The notes: a model not told the origin generated them from the sequence alone. DNA of 64,000 bases from Rhizopus arrhizus (GCA_024220505.1 JAKZZE010000003.1:1612001-1676000), one strand, 5' to 3'. Counted from the first letter of the stretch, positions 1 through 9,981 are shown. Program-made: numbers and translations.

Positions 1-310
1 CTTTCATTCAAATGAACTTTTTACACGCCAGCATAGTTTTTCTTGTCTAGATATGCACAACCGCCTTCAGATGCCCAAATCTATCGACGATCCGCTTTCC
101 TACCTTTTGAACCTCTTACCACCAACACTCCACACCAAGAAAGCGAGAAAATCAATTGATGCATGGCTCATTCGTTGGCCCTCCATATGTGCGATATTAC
201 TCGAAATGGACTACTTAGCCCACTCTCAGTTTCCTGAAGCTTCAACCCATCTTGGTGAGCCCTTTGTCAAACATCTTCATTACATTCAGCAAAAATTTTC
301 AGATAGTTAA
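1..310 (+). CDS. 3' end of an unidentified ORF, cut by the window edge
   Basis: The frame is open from base 2 to a TAA at 308-310, about 102 codons; the first Met in the window is at 53. No domain is recognised. It lies 258 bases before the nuclease start codon in the same orientation and order as the coiled-coil ORF at 48722-49480 lies before the nuclease fragment at 49749. Both are followed by a tail with an ACCCGGGCAAT box. By position it may be the 3' end of a diverged relative of that ORF, but the protein similarity is too weak to assert. Confidence 0.45.
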   Translation, partial: FHSNELFTRQHSFSCLDMHNRLQMPKSIDDPLSYLLNLLPPTLHTKKARKSIDAWLIRWPSICAILLEMDYLAHSQFPEASTHLGEPFVKHLHYIQQKFSDS

Positions 311-498
311 TTATCATCTCTAATACACAATACTTTTACGTTTTCCCTTTAATCCCAAAAGGGGTTTTCACTCCTTTTCACTGCGATCTGACCCGGGCAA
401 TACAGCATGAAAATGCTATGTGCTCATCGGTCATTAAAAATTATTATCAAATAAAAATTATTCTTATTAATTAAAATGATGACGTATCAATCACTTAG
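311..498 (+). other. 3' flank with ACCCGGGCAAT box
   Basis: No gene. An ACCCGGGCAAT box (391-401) and an AATAAA (450-455) follow the ORF. The same box follows the coiled-coil ORFs near 1886 (-), 49570 (+) and 51066 (-), although the surrounding bases differ strongly here. This left arm is therefore an older, diverged version of the arm seen in the 50-kb palindrome. Confidence 0.4.
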
Positions 499-542
499 GT
501 TTCGCTTTGGTTTCGCTCTGGTTTCGCTTTGGTTTCGCTCTG
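499..542 (+). repeat. Four tandem 11-bp repeats upstream of the nuclease
   Basis: GTTTCGCTTTG and GTTTCGCTCTG alternate four times with no spacer, 25 bases before the nuclease ATG. The equivalent sites at 1728-1740 and near 49710 carry one copy. Probably a local expansion next to, or inside, the promoter or 5' leader. Confidence 0.75.
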
Positions 543-567
543 TTTCTGTTTAACTTATTTTTTACAG

Positions 568-1452
568 ATGTCTCTCTCCATTCTACCAGCTTCACTACGT
601 CCAGGAACTGACTTAATGTCAAAGATTGTAGCGCGTAATCCTAAAGTTATAAACATAATTACAAAAGCCTTGAACAACTCGCAAGATGAGTACATTGTGG
701 CAGAAAGCGAGTGGAACGATGGAACGCGCTCAGACTTAGTTTTGGAACCACAAAGTCAAAATCTTTCACCAATAATCATTGAATTTCAACACAGAGTAGA
801 TGAATTATTTCTCAAAAGGGCAGTCAACTATTGTCTTGAAGCATATGAAAGATACAAAAAAGAGCCCATTTTATTAATGATATGCATTGAAACTTTGTCC
901 GATGGTATTTATAGCGAAACAAAACTAAGCCGTGTTCCAGGTTGTGTAATTCACCCTTCAAGAGGTTGGGCTTCACAGTGTTTTATTTTGTGTCAGGCAG
1001 GTCTCAGCAACTATAGTATCGATGTACCTTTAGAGCCATTTGTTGCATTTGGGTTGTTCCTGACTCAACAAGCCCGCTCAATTATAAGCGCTCCTTGTAA
1101 TGATGATCCTACGATAAAATTATTGTATAACTTGGCCAACGAACATTATGAAAATATTACTGGCAACCAACTACATTTAGTCGAAGCCATAGGCCAAATG
1201 TGCGATTATCAAAATAGTGAATATGAAAAACTCCTGGAATTGATAGATAAAGTGCCAGCTTCGTTGTTGATTCAAACCATTAAGAGCGCTCAGTCAAGAA
1301 TCCACAATTTGAAAAGAAAGTATGTAGAAATTGATGAGACAGATGCTGATATTTCAGAAGCAACAACAGCCGTAACAGCAGCCGCAACAGAAGCAGAATC
1401 CTCATCACAACAAATACAATCCCCTTCTTCCTTATCCTATGAACAAGAATAG
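568..1452 (+). CDS. Rpn-like PD-(D/E)XK nuclease, copy 1 (294 aa)
   Basis: Predicted PD-(D/E)XK nuclease resembling the bacterial Rpn/YhgA (COG5464) recombination-promoting nucleases. The core shows SEWNDGTRSD (catalytic Asp at residue 56), then IIIEFQ (Glu72-x-Gln74), then a downstream Arg and Tyr (RAVNY), the order expected of Rpn proteins. After residue 250 the tail is rich in Thr, Ala, Ser and Gln. ATG 568 is chosen over an upstream TTG because TTTTTACAG, a possible 3' splice site, directly precedes it. Codons 1-88 lie in an inverted repeat; the rest lies in the 615-bp loop. The TAG stop (1450-1452) is supplied by the inverted copy of the gene's own beginning. The frame is intact. The function in a fungus is unknown; the fold assignment rests on motifs only. 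Confidence 0.65.
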   Translation: MSLSILPASLRPGTDLMSKIVARNPKVINIITKALNNSQDEYIVAESEWNDGTRSDLVLEPQSQNLSPIIIEFQHRVDELFLKRAVNYCLEAYERYKKEPILLMICIETLSDGIYSETKLSRVPGCVIHPSRGWASQCFILCQAGLSNYSIDVPLEPFVAFGLFLTQQARSIISAPCNDDPTIKLLYNLANEHYENITGNQLHLVEAIGQMCDYQNSEYEKLLELIDKVPASLLIQTIKSAQSRIHNLKRKYVEIDETDADISEATTAVTAAATEAESSSQQIQSPSSLSYEQE

Positions 1453-1712
1453 TTGACTGCCCTTTTGAGAAATAATTCATCTACTCTGTGTTGAAATTCA
1501 ATGATTATTGGTGAAAGATTTTGACTTTGTGGTTCCAAAACTAAGTCTGAGCGCGTTCCATCGTTCCACTCGCTTTCTGCCACAATGTACTCATCTTGCG
1601 AGTTGTTCAAGGCTTTTGTAATTATGTTTATAACTTTAGGATTACGCGCTACAATCTTTGACATTAAGTCAGTTCCTGGACGTAGTGAAGCTGGTAGAAT
1701 GGAGAGAGACAT
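1448..1712 (-). pseudogene. Inverted copy of the nuclease 5' end
   Basis: Reverse complement of 568-832. Read on the - strand it gives the first 88 nuclease residues, then a few unrelated codons before a stop. The catalytic Asp and Glu are present but the C-terminal two thirds is missing. It would become the start of the complete gene if the 833-1447 loop were inverted. Confidence 0.85.
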
Positions 1713-1981
1713 CTGTAAAAAATAAGTTAAACAGAACCAGAGCGAAACCCATGCGACATTGATACGTTATCATTTTAATTAATACAGTAAAAATAAATTG
1801 AGACGAATTACGATTAAAGATTATTTTTATTTATAAAAATTAAAAACCCCATGTGAGCACATAATCACTTTTAGGATTGCATTGCCCGGGTTAGATCAAA
1901 AAGAGGATTAAATGAACGAAAAACCTTTTTGATAGTCAAAAAGGGAAAAAGGAAAGGGAAGGGAAGAGGTAGAAAAGAGCT
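1713..1981. other. Nuclease upstream / coiled-coil gene 3' flank
   Basis: No ORF. It carries AT-rich sequence, one GGTTTCGCTCTGG (reverse strand) and, in reverse, the ACCCGGGCAAT box at about 1886. It is the shared 3' flank of the coiled-coil ORF and 5' flank of the nuclease fragment. Confidence 0.5.
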
Positions 1982-2740
1982 CTAGATCTTGTCTAGGAGA
2001 GGGTTGTGATAGTTGTGAGGGGGAGCGAGATCAAAAGACTCCAAGAAATTGAGGTCTATGAGTCCAGATTGGAGAAAGTAGTTAGTGACAGCGTTGTAAA
2101 GAGGAGCCTTGAGACGGCGGAAAGCAGAACCAAGTCGTTGGAGGAATACATGACGAGCAAGTTTAGTTTTTCTTTCAATGGATTCATTGAGAAGTGTAGG
2201 ATCACGAATGATGGAGGGGCTCAGAGGGTCAAAGTCGTCACGAATAGTGATTTTGTGTTTGTACAGCTGAGAACGGAGCTCAGGTTCGAAACCGGTATGG
2301 ATAAGGAAGCTGACCACATTTCGATCTGAATATTGAATATCCAGAATGCGGCGTGTGTTAATGTGCAACTCACGAAGGTTAGCACGGAGTTGATGGATGG
2401 GGAGGCGACGGTGAATGGGAATGTGAATAAACTTGAAGCTGGAAGGAGCAGTAGGAGAGGAAAATTGCCGAGCAATGGCAGCTAAACTGTGTTTGGGTTT
2501 GGGATTCGGAAGCTTAGATACCTTGGTTGTGGGAGGAGCAGCATCATTGCTGGGGGAGCGTGGACGTTTGGAGGAGGGGGGAGTAGATTCAGAAGGAGGA
2601 CTGGAGTTTGCAGCTGGTGTGGGTTCAGAGGATACTTGCTTCCGCAAAGAAGCGTTTTCCTGTTGCAACTGGTGTATCTTGGCATTAGCGATTGCGAGTT
2701 CATTTTGTAATCGTTGAATGGTTTGAAGGTGGGTGGACAT
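1982..2740 (-). CDS. Coiled-coil ORF of unknown function, copy 1 (252 aa)
   Basis: Residues 1-40 form a leucine-zipper-like coiled coil (heptads through LQTIQRLQNELAIANAK and beyond). Residues 42-85 are Pro/Ser-rich with a basic SSKRPRSPS stretch that could be a nuclear signal. Residues 95-200 form a compact region containing HIPIHRRLPIHQLR and IRDDFDPLSP. I believe this last region resembles ORFs that accompany LINE-type elements in Mucorales genomes, but I cannot confirm this here. The frame is intact in all three copies in the window (also 48722-49480 and 51162-51920), with a handful of substitutions between this copy and the other two. Its start faces the 5' end of transposon A about 75 bases away. 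No enzymatic motif is visible. Confidence 0.55.
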   Translation of the reverse strand: MSTHLQTIQRLQNELAIANAKIHQLQQENASLRKQVSSEPTPAANSSPPSESTPPSSKRPRSPSNDAAPPTTKVSKLPNPKPKHSLAAIARQFSSPTAPSSFKFIHIPIHRRLPIHQLRANLRELHINTRRILDIQYSDRNVVSFLIHTGFEPELRSQLYKHKITIRDDFDPLSPSIIRDPTLLNESIERKTKLARHVFLQRLGSAFRRLKAPLYNAVTNYFLQSGLIDLNFLESFDLAPPHNYHNPLLDKI

Positions 2741-2815
2741 GATGAATTATTTCCTTAAAAGGAAAAATTATCAAAAGTGTTGGGGAAGCGAAAGAGATCC
2801 TCTTGAGACGAATTA

Positions 2816-4250
2816 CAGTGCTTCCAGTCCCAATTGGCAACTTTTTGAACCCAATTAGTCACTTTTTTTAACTTCATTTGGTTGCTTTTTTTGAGTTTCA
2901 TTTGGTCATTTCACAATTCAATAGTAACGCTCAATGACTTCTAATATATTATACTGAAGATGGCCAAGGAAACCTTTACGATGATAGCGGCAGAGAAGCT
3001 ATGTCGGTTGATGAGTCACTCTCTTTTCGCTTATCAAAACTTAAGACTTTGCAAAAGTTTATTAAACATACGCCAGTTGATATGTCAAGACTTCTTCAAG
3101 ACAGTGCTGATGTTGTTATGAAGGATGCAGCAGTAGTTGAAAATGATACTAGGAGTACAGAATATACAAAGTATACCAGCTTTCAACGGGAGATGTATGT
3201 CCATTACGCGTTTGAAAAGAACTTGAAGAACAACGCTGCAGCTAAACTTGCCAACGTTAACACGCACACGGCTCGTAAGTGGAAAGCAGAATACATAGCT
3301 AACCCTGAAGCAGATGTTCCCCTCCCCCCCCCAAAAAAAAAAAAAATAAGACCAGAAGGCAACAGGCCTCACAACTAAACGATCAACATAAGAAACAATT
3401 AGTAGATTTTTACGATGAGAAGCCTACAGCAACTATTGAGGATGGTGTAGAAGAATTGATTAAAATTTTCGAAGGGCTCGCCATTAAAAATTCAAGGGTT
3501 GCTGAGTTTATGAAAGATGAATGTAACCTTAGTATAAAAAGTGTTACTCGTCATTCAGCTGAAAGAAATAGTCCTAAAACTATTAAAGCTCGCGCAGTTT
3601 GGGTTGCTGAATGGAGTGCTAAAGAAATTGACTATTATAATAATTGTATATTCATCGATGAATCCGGTTTTAACTTGAATATGACAAGAGGGAAGGTCTG
3701 GTCTAGACGTGACGAGCCAGCAATTGTTGCTTCTTCGTCTACCAGAGTCATCTCAAAAACCGCTCTTGGTGCAGTGTCGTCTTCTAGTATTATCAACGTA
3801 AGTGTCAAAGAACCTGGCAATTTGAAAATAAGAAGAGTAGCTGGCGCTACAAAAAGAAAAGCTCCTGGAGATCGGTTAAACGTGCCCAAAGGGTCCACTG
3901 GAGGGCATTTTATGCAATTCATTGCTGGTACGATGGATATTATGGACCAGTTTCCATAGATGAAAGGGTATCATCTAGTGATGGATAATGCTCCAATTCA
4001 CGTTCATAGCATCGTTGATCCTCTCATTGCCAGTCGTGGATATATACCTGTATACCTCCCGCCTTATCCAGAATTAAACCCAATTAAGCAGTTCTGGAAA
4101 GACTTAAAAGACTACGTTAAGAGAGAAAAGCTTCAGAACAATAAGACACTTACCTCTCAAATGATAGATGTCTGTGAGCAAGTGCCACTAAAAAAATATA
4201 CAAAATTATGTTCAGCATTCCATCAGTACTTTCCCCAGGTGCATAAATAA
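2816..4250 (+). mobile_element. Tc1/mariner-like transposon A, copy 1 (decayed)
   Basis: The 5' end starts CAGTGCTTCCAGTCCC after a TA dinucleotide (2814-2815), as Tc1 elements do. No matching inverted 3' terminus was found before 7389, so the element is probably truncated. Only the transposase-bearing part is delimited here. Confidence 0.6.
2941..4250 (+). pseudogene. Tc1-like DDE transposase A, copy 1
   Basis: Homologous to transposase B of this window. An N-terminal helix-turn-helix region ends in HTARKWKAEY. The DDE domain shows CIFIDESGFNLNM, YHLVMDNAPIH and PELNPIKQFW. Defects: no in-frame start codon (the position aligned with the B start reads CTA), a frameshift at the C9/A14 run near 3326-3348, a TAG (3958-3960) where B has Glu, loss of the Ser codon in the PPYSPELNP motif, and Lys instead of the third catalytic acid (NPIK for NPIE). 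It cannot be active. Confidence 0.85.
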
Positions 4251-4547
4251 ATTACCCATCGGGGAACAGAGAAAGAGATTGCAGCATCTATAAAGACAAT
4301 AGCAGAGCAGATAAGCAAGGTCAAGCTGGCTATATCGTCAAGAAACATTGAAGATATGCCTAAAGGATTTTTCTCCTCAAATGATTTAAATATAATCTGT
4401 AATCTTTTTGATTCATATTCGACGGATTATCGATTTGCGAAAGGCTCGATCTATTACGACTGCAAATCTAACCCTCTCAAACACATAAAAGCATACTATA
4501 GACTGTCAAGCAAATTTATTTTATTAAATCGTCTCATTTTAGATTAA
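4251..4547 (+). pseudogene. Open fragment of unknown origin
   Basis: The frame of transposase A reopens after its TAA and runs 98 codons to 4547 (KEIAASIKTIAEQISK, then DMPKGFFSSND, then YYDCKSNPLKHIKAYY). The part from ATG 4356 (63 codons) is retained in all three copies with only N/D and S/N changes. I recognise no family; it may be a fragment of an unrelated gene captured downstream of transposon A. Confidence 0.3.
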
Positions 4548-7389
4548 AACACTGTGCCCGCTACCCGTGAAAACAATTGGTTCACGTACAACATAAACCT
4601 ATCAAATTATAACTGTAATTTGGCGCACTAATTTTGATTTCGATAAAGGACAAAAAAAGTTGAATATCAATGCTCATACATCTCATAATGGAATTAATGT
4701 AATAAAAAGCTTTATCTTTTGTTCCCGATCAATCTCTTGATTCTACAGCTTAGCATCCAATGAAGTATTCTTCAACATGCAAATTCTTTCATCTAATCCA
4801 TAATACAGATGAAGAATATTTCTTGGTACGTTGCTATCATCCCTTCCGTACTTTTAGCCTGGTATTTTTCTACAATTCTATTTTGTTTTGAAAACTTTTT
4901 TGGGCTGACTTCAGTATCACCAAGGCAACATGGTGAAATAATTTTAAATTCATTCAATTATCGCCATTTTTTGCATTGTCATAATTGGCTAATGTGAATG
5001 TGATGTATAGAAAGGAGTAGGGCTGCCTCACATTGCAGTCAGATGTTCGATATAGCATATAGCTGAAACAATGATGAAAATTGAATTCTATCTGTCCAAG
5101 CTAATAAAGAAAATAAAAAAGCTCAAGACATTGGATTTTTCCTTTAGAATCTATTATCTAAATAGATTATTGTTATCATGGGTGATTCTTTATCTTGCAA
5201 AACAAAACATGTTATTGATGCCCTTTTGATTATCCCTAAATTTCAATCAATGCGTAATGATAATATTAATAATGTATCGAATGAGCGTGTGTCAACTTTC
5301 AGTTTTGTACCATCACTGTCATTAATGGTCATTGCAAATGCCATGGCACCTTAGTTGGATAGGAAGCAATGATGTATATAGTACAGCACCTTTTTGAGAG
5401 CCAAAGGATCATAATATATGTATCGATTTCATATGGCTGTAAAATTCAGCGCAATTCATGGCAACAGCTTGTTTATTGATCTCATTTATTATGATGGTAC
5501 CAGTATAAATTTGAGAACAGTAAAAGCCCATTTATTATTTTGGGGGCAAGTCTTCATTCAAAGAAGACATATATCTAGGTTCAATTTCACATGTTTTCCG
5601 GTTCTAATACAGTACGATAGGGAGAAGGACATGCAGTATTCTATAAATTCATCACTATCGTATCTTCAAAATTAAATCGTCCAATTTTAATTTTATTTTA
5701 AATTTGATCAAGAAAATCAGCTGTCTTGAATCTGTGGTCTTTGATCTCATTTCTCACTTTGATTTTTAAAGTGTTATTTGCTGCATGTTATGATAACCTT
5801 TGGCTAATAAATTTGAACGTTATCAATCATCGGATTCTAATGAAGTAATACCTTTTTTTTTCCATCAAATTGCCTTAAAAAGTAGTAGTAACATATTGTT
5901 CTTGACTTGCAATACTGATGGCAATTATAATTGTTGCATTAGAATTCATAAAAGTTATACTGAAGCCATGTGAACAAAGCCAAATTTATAATGCTTCTTA
6001 GCTTTGCCAATTCAAGATTTTTCTTTTTTTACTATTTTCCATACAGATGAGATAAAGTCCCTACTATCATAATAATAAAAACATTTATCTAATTCTTTCT
6101 TTTCATTTGAACTTGTATAAGTACTCAGTCATCTAGTTGTAACCTGATCAACAACCTTTTCATTTAGGCCGAGAGGTTCTCAATCCAGTCAATCTTTTTC
6201 CTCAAACACAAAATGATTATTTTCATCAGTTTTCATTCTCTTGTATACCTCTTGTGATTTTATTGGGACAAACACATTCGACGGATGTCAAGAAGAAAAA
6301 GAAGAACAGAAAGATAGTGGAAGTCCGCGTTACACAATTAACGTAATCAAGAGAGTATGAATGTGGGTTATTTTAATTACGCCCTTGATCAATTACTTTT
6401 CTGTCAAACAATCTATCCTCTGAGAAACTTTAAAGTCTTTAGGCTATTGTTGTGTCATGAGAAACATGATCTTAATCTGAAAGTGCTATTGCAAATACCT
6501 TTCTATGTAATCTTATGAAAAAAAAAAGAGCAAGTTTTCAGCCAAAAATAAAAGTTTTATCTTTTTTTTCAGACTTTCAGGAAAATTTGAACAGTTTGAG
6601 CTTATAAACATTATAACACCCAGAAAAGAAAAGAAAAAAAAAACTTATCAAACTTTGTACGCAAGTGTACAGAGTGACAAAGAAAAGTAAAATGAATTTC
6701 CTTGTGCTGTTAATACATACTACTAGTTCTGATTGGCTAGTGTAGTTTGTACTGTGTAGGGAATTCTATTTAATTTGTCGTGGGGCTGCAACTGCAAGGT
6801 GTAACAACCGGATAAATCAATCCTCTCATCAGAGAGATGTCTTGTATTTATCCTTGTATCTATCCTTGCATTCAATAGATATCTTATATGTGTTGATACT
6901 TGTTGATTATGTCATATTATGAGCAAGAAGGCTTTTGTAGACACTACTTGTATTTGAGTTAATCTCTTAAAGAACTCTTGCATATAATTAATTTATATAG
7001 TTTAATACAAAAGAAAGTCATTATATTTTATCATCATGCGTGTGTGTGTTTTTTTCTTCTTCTTTTTACAGACATTAGAGTGGTCAACATATAAAATAAG
7101 ATTACTTTCAGTATTGAATATATATGCAACCAAGAAGAAATCTATATAAAAATATCATCTGTTTGACTGTAAATCGAAGCTTTCTTTGCTGTAAAAGAGC
7201 AGCTCAATGCAGATCTTTACCCCACATTTTGAATGTGGGTAAAAACAAATGATTTTAGCTCCGACTAAATAAAAGAGGGGTGGATGGACAAGACGAAGGC
7301 TTAAGCGTCATTTTTAATTTGTGTAAAAAACCATCGATTATGCCCCTGATATCAAAAGGTAAAACCTATTTAGTATTTTTGACACTGTA
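4548..7389. other. 2.8-kb non-coding arm segment
   Basis: AT-rich and present three times (also 44052-46921 and 53721-56591). It holds scattered short frames, for example 85 codons at 5418-5675, identical in all copies but without a recognisable domain. It also has oligo(A/T) runs, CTCTCATCAGAGAG near 6826, and a hairpin at 7221-7239 (CCCACATT, loop TTG, AATGTGGG). The segment ends ..GACACTG just before the TA and terminus of transposon B. Confidence 0.5.
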
Positions 7390-8898
7390 CAGTCGTTCCA
7401 CCATCAATTGGACATTTTTTCGAAAATTAGGGTCGGGTTTTAGAAAAAAAATTATTGCTTTTTTTGGATAGTTTGATCCAAAAGAAGAAATTTATTTGCG
7501 CGCTTTCTTGAAAATTAATTGGTCAAGAATTTTATTTTACTTGGTCAAAAAAAATAAATTACTTGATCACATTTCAAAAGTTGACCAAGGCAAGATTATA
7601 TTGGGAGTTTATTCAAGCAATTCTCAAATTGATTTACTGAATGTTGAACGAAGTTATGAAGATATTCCGCAGGTACATTTTCACTAGCCTCTATAATTCT
7701 AGAAGTGAGACTATCCGTATTCGTGAATTTACTTCGTTTGACTTTTCCCTTTAAAATAGCCCAGAACTGTTCAATCGGATTTAATTCAGGTGAATATGGT
7801 GGAAGATATACAGGTTTATAACCTCTTTTTTCGATAATAGGATCAATTGAGTCTGGGACGTGAATTGGTGCGTTATCCATAACGATAAAAAACCCTCTCA
7901 TCTCAGGAAACTCATCCATGATATCCATGGTATCGTTAATAAAATTGAGATAGTGACCTGAAGTAGTCCCTTTAGGGACAGATATCCTATCCTCAGGTGA
8001 TTTTCTTTTGGTGGCACCCACAACCTTCCTTCTCTTAACATTACCTGGTTCCTTTAAACTTATGTTCACGACACCAAAAGCAGAGATTGCACCAATAATT
8101 GTGTGTGATACAGCTCTTGCTGAAGGGGTTGTAATAACTGCTGGTGAACCACGAGCTGCCCAACCTCGACTTCGACGCATATTGATATCAAAGCCAGATT
8201 CATTAATAAAAATGCAATTCTTTAAATAATCCATGCCGTCATTGATCCACTTTTGAACCCATTCAGCGCGTTCCTGCATAGTCTTTTCACTATTTCTTGC
8301 AACAGGATGACGACTTACAGTCTTAATGCTAAGATTATACTCTTCCTTCATAAACTCTGCTACTCTCGACTTTCTAATTTCTAGGCCAGCAAAGCTCGTG
8401 GTCAAATCATCTACTGCATCTTGAATATAAGCTGAAGGATTTTCATCAAAAAAGCTGATCAAATGTTTCTTGTGGTTCTCGTTAAGCTGACTAACCGGTC
8501 TATTAGGTGTGCGGTTGGTTTTTTTTTAGAGGAATATTCTTCTCTGGATCTCTGTCGTATATCTGCTTCCATTTGCGTGCAGTATCATAGTTTACATTCG
8601 CAGCTTTAGCTGCCTCCTTCGGTTTCATAAGCTTTTCTGACATAAAATAAAAATACCTTCGACGATCTTCATCAGTATAAATATTGTACTGAGTAGCTCT
8701 TTCTTTCTTAGGAGGCGTTTCCTCCATCATTATGTCTTCAGGTTCTTCTAATTCAAAATGAACTTCTGTATTTTTTATATACTTTCGAAGATCAGTTAGT
8801 TTTCTCAATCTAAATGACTTTTCCTCAATAAATGTCGTTGCTTCATCGCCTTTCTCATCAAATATATTGCCTGTACCATCCTCATAAAAATACTGCAT

Positions 8899-8899
<1 letters not shown>
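7390..8899 (-). mobile_element. Tc1/mariner-like transposon B, copy 1
   Basis: The 3' terminus CAGTCGTTCCACCATC begins right after TA (7388-7389). The 5' end was lost to the LINE fragment whose poly(T) abuts the transposase start at 8900. The terminal sequence CAATTGGACATTTTTTCG resembles the terminus of transposon A (CAATTGGCAACTTTTTGA), so A and B are related families. Confidence 0.75.
7596..8898 (-). pseudogene. Tc1-like DD34E transposase B, copy 1 (double defect)
   Basis: Two frames, 8503-8898 and 7596-8462, together cover the 433-aa protein that is intact at 56753-58054. One extra T in a T9 run (8519-8527; T8 in the intact copy) shifts the frame after the N-terminal HTH region. The first catalytic residue is Asn (CIFINESGF) where the intact copy has Asp. 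The other catalytic motifs, FFIVMDNAPIH and PYSPELNPIEQFW, are kept. Both defects recur in the copy at 13526. Confidence 0.9.
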
Positions 8900-8932
<33 letters not shown>

Positions 8933-9429
8933 TAAAAGGAGGATTTTATTCCGGTGCCGCAAGGCGTACACCTTTGTAAGCAATAAATAAATTATAATCG
9001 AGGGGGGTTTGTTCATTTTTGTTATTTTGTTTTGTAATCCGTGCGAAGTTTGATACTGGCAACAAAATCTGAGGTAGAGAACTGAGCAGAAACGTATGGA
9101 TTAGCTGTTTGGTGATCGACTGCTGTTTTCTTTGTGAATCTTGAGAATTTGCCTAGTGGCTCTTGCTACTACTTCTTGAGGCCAGAATTGATATTCATCG
9201 AAAATAAATTTCCAGTGAAGTTGCCATAAAGAGAGCAGCACAGAAGCTATGATATCCAAGTAGGTCACCGAAAGTGAAGGAGCGACTTCAATGCCAGAGG
9301 AAGAAGGGAGTTTAATGAGGCTGTAAGTCAACCTGGCAGGGTCAACGAAAAAGCGAGAAGCAATTGTTTGCCAGATTTCATGTTTCAAAGGACAAGACCA
9401 GACAAAGTGTTCTTCAGAGTCGATACCGC
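8900..9429 (-). mobile_element. 5'-truncated LINE 3' end
   Basis: Poly(T) at 8900-8931, then the reverse complement of the last 0.5 kb of the LINE at 30314-35745: the end of ORF2 from GGIDSEEHFVWSC, and the 3' tail ending GGAATAAAATCCTCC. The 5' truncation point is next to a SINE target duplication. On the transposon B side the poly(T) directly joins CATGCAG; about 25 bases present at 58055-58080 are missing, so the insertion or a later event deleted target DNA. Confidence 0.9.
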
Positions 9430-9653
9430 CTGTAACTATTTTTTTTTTTTTTTTTTTTTGTATAAGGATTTTATTCGGATGCCGCATATTTAGCTGGTCA
9501 TCATAAGAAACATTTTAATAACAGGGCTTAAACCCACAAACAAACACAGAAAAACGGTCATGGAGATTTGAACTAGTGTCGCCAGACGAGAGACTAAACT
9601 AGCAGAAAGAACTTTGACTACTTCGCTAGGGGGCTTTGCCCCCCTGTAACTAT
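9430..9653 (-). mobile_element. tRNA-derived SINE, copy 1
   Basis: Mirror of the copy at 12768-12994, where the evidence is given. It is flanked by CTGTAACTAT at 9430-9439 and 9644-9653. The A-tail (poly(T) here) is slightly shorter than in the partner copy. Confidence 0.8.
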
Positions 9654-9692
9654 TTTTAAGAAAGAGACCAAGTACACCTTTTGCAAAAACGA

Positions 9693-9806
9693 TGTCTCAA
9701 GAAAAGAAACTAAAGTGCCGCATTTTACATAAATTAGTGTCGTATACTTTTAAAAAAGAGTGCCGCACAATTCGGAGAGATACTGTCGTGCTTTTCAAAA
9801 AAAAAA
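9693..9806 (+). repeat. Five 23-bp phased repeats
   Basis: TGTCKC/TGCCGC cores start at 9693, 9716, 9738, 9761 and 9784 (spacing 23, 22, 23, 23), separated by A/T-rich spacers. The arrangement is iteron-like and lies directly before the 12-bp minisatellite and the recombinase-like gene. Confidence 0.8.
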
Positions 9807-9833
9807 AAAGACATGTCACATATATTGTTCTGT

Positions 9834-9892
9834 CACCGTGGTCATCACCGTGGTCATCACCGTGGTCATTACCGTGGTCATCACCGTGGTCA
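9834..9892 (+). repeat. 12-bp minisatellite, short allele (5 units)
   Basis: ACCGTGGTCATC units, about five copies, followed by ACGCCTAGG. The opposite arm (12290-12592) has about 25 units of the same repeat. Each unit contains ACCGTGGT, a near-palindrome with ACC/GGT arms. Confidence 0.9.
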
Positions 9893-9981
9893 CGCCTAGG
9901 TTTTTTTGTTAACCAATCGAAGTCTGAGTGATTTCAAATAAAAACTATTTTTTTTTTTTAAATTTGCACTCTCTTCTCGCC
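9893..9981 (+). promoter_or_regulatory. Conserved leader/promoter of the recombinase-like gene
   Basis: 89 bases between the minisatellite and the ATG, kept in every copy: CCTAGGTTTTTTTGTTAACC, a CCAAT element, AAGTCTGAGTGATTTCAAA, an A/T run and TTTGCACTCTCTTCTCGCC before the start codon. A promoter role is inferred from position and conservation only. Confidence 0.5.

Larger units (their letters stand above)
568..1712. repeat. Inverted repeat around nuclease loop 1
   Basis: Arms 568-832 and 1448-1712 (coordinate sum 2280) enclose a 615-bp loop. Similarity continues outward on both sides through AATTAAAATGATGACGTATC-like sequence to about 470 and 1785, beyond which the left arm diverges. 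The same loop with the opposite coding direction is at 50014-50628. Confidence 0.85.

Noticed and set aside
2006..2717. Forward-strand ORFs opposite the coiled-coil gene
   Set aside because: Antisense shadows; no motif and codon content follows the other strand. The same applies to frames opposite transposases and DIRS ORFs.
4591..4620. 3' terminus of transposon A at ..TATAACTGTAATT
   Set aside because: Only ACTGTA matches the 5' terminus; the adjoining bases do not.
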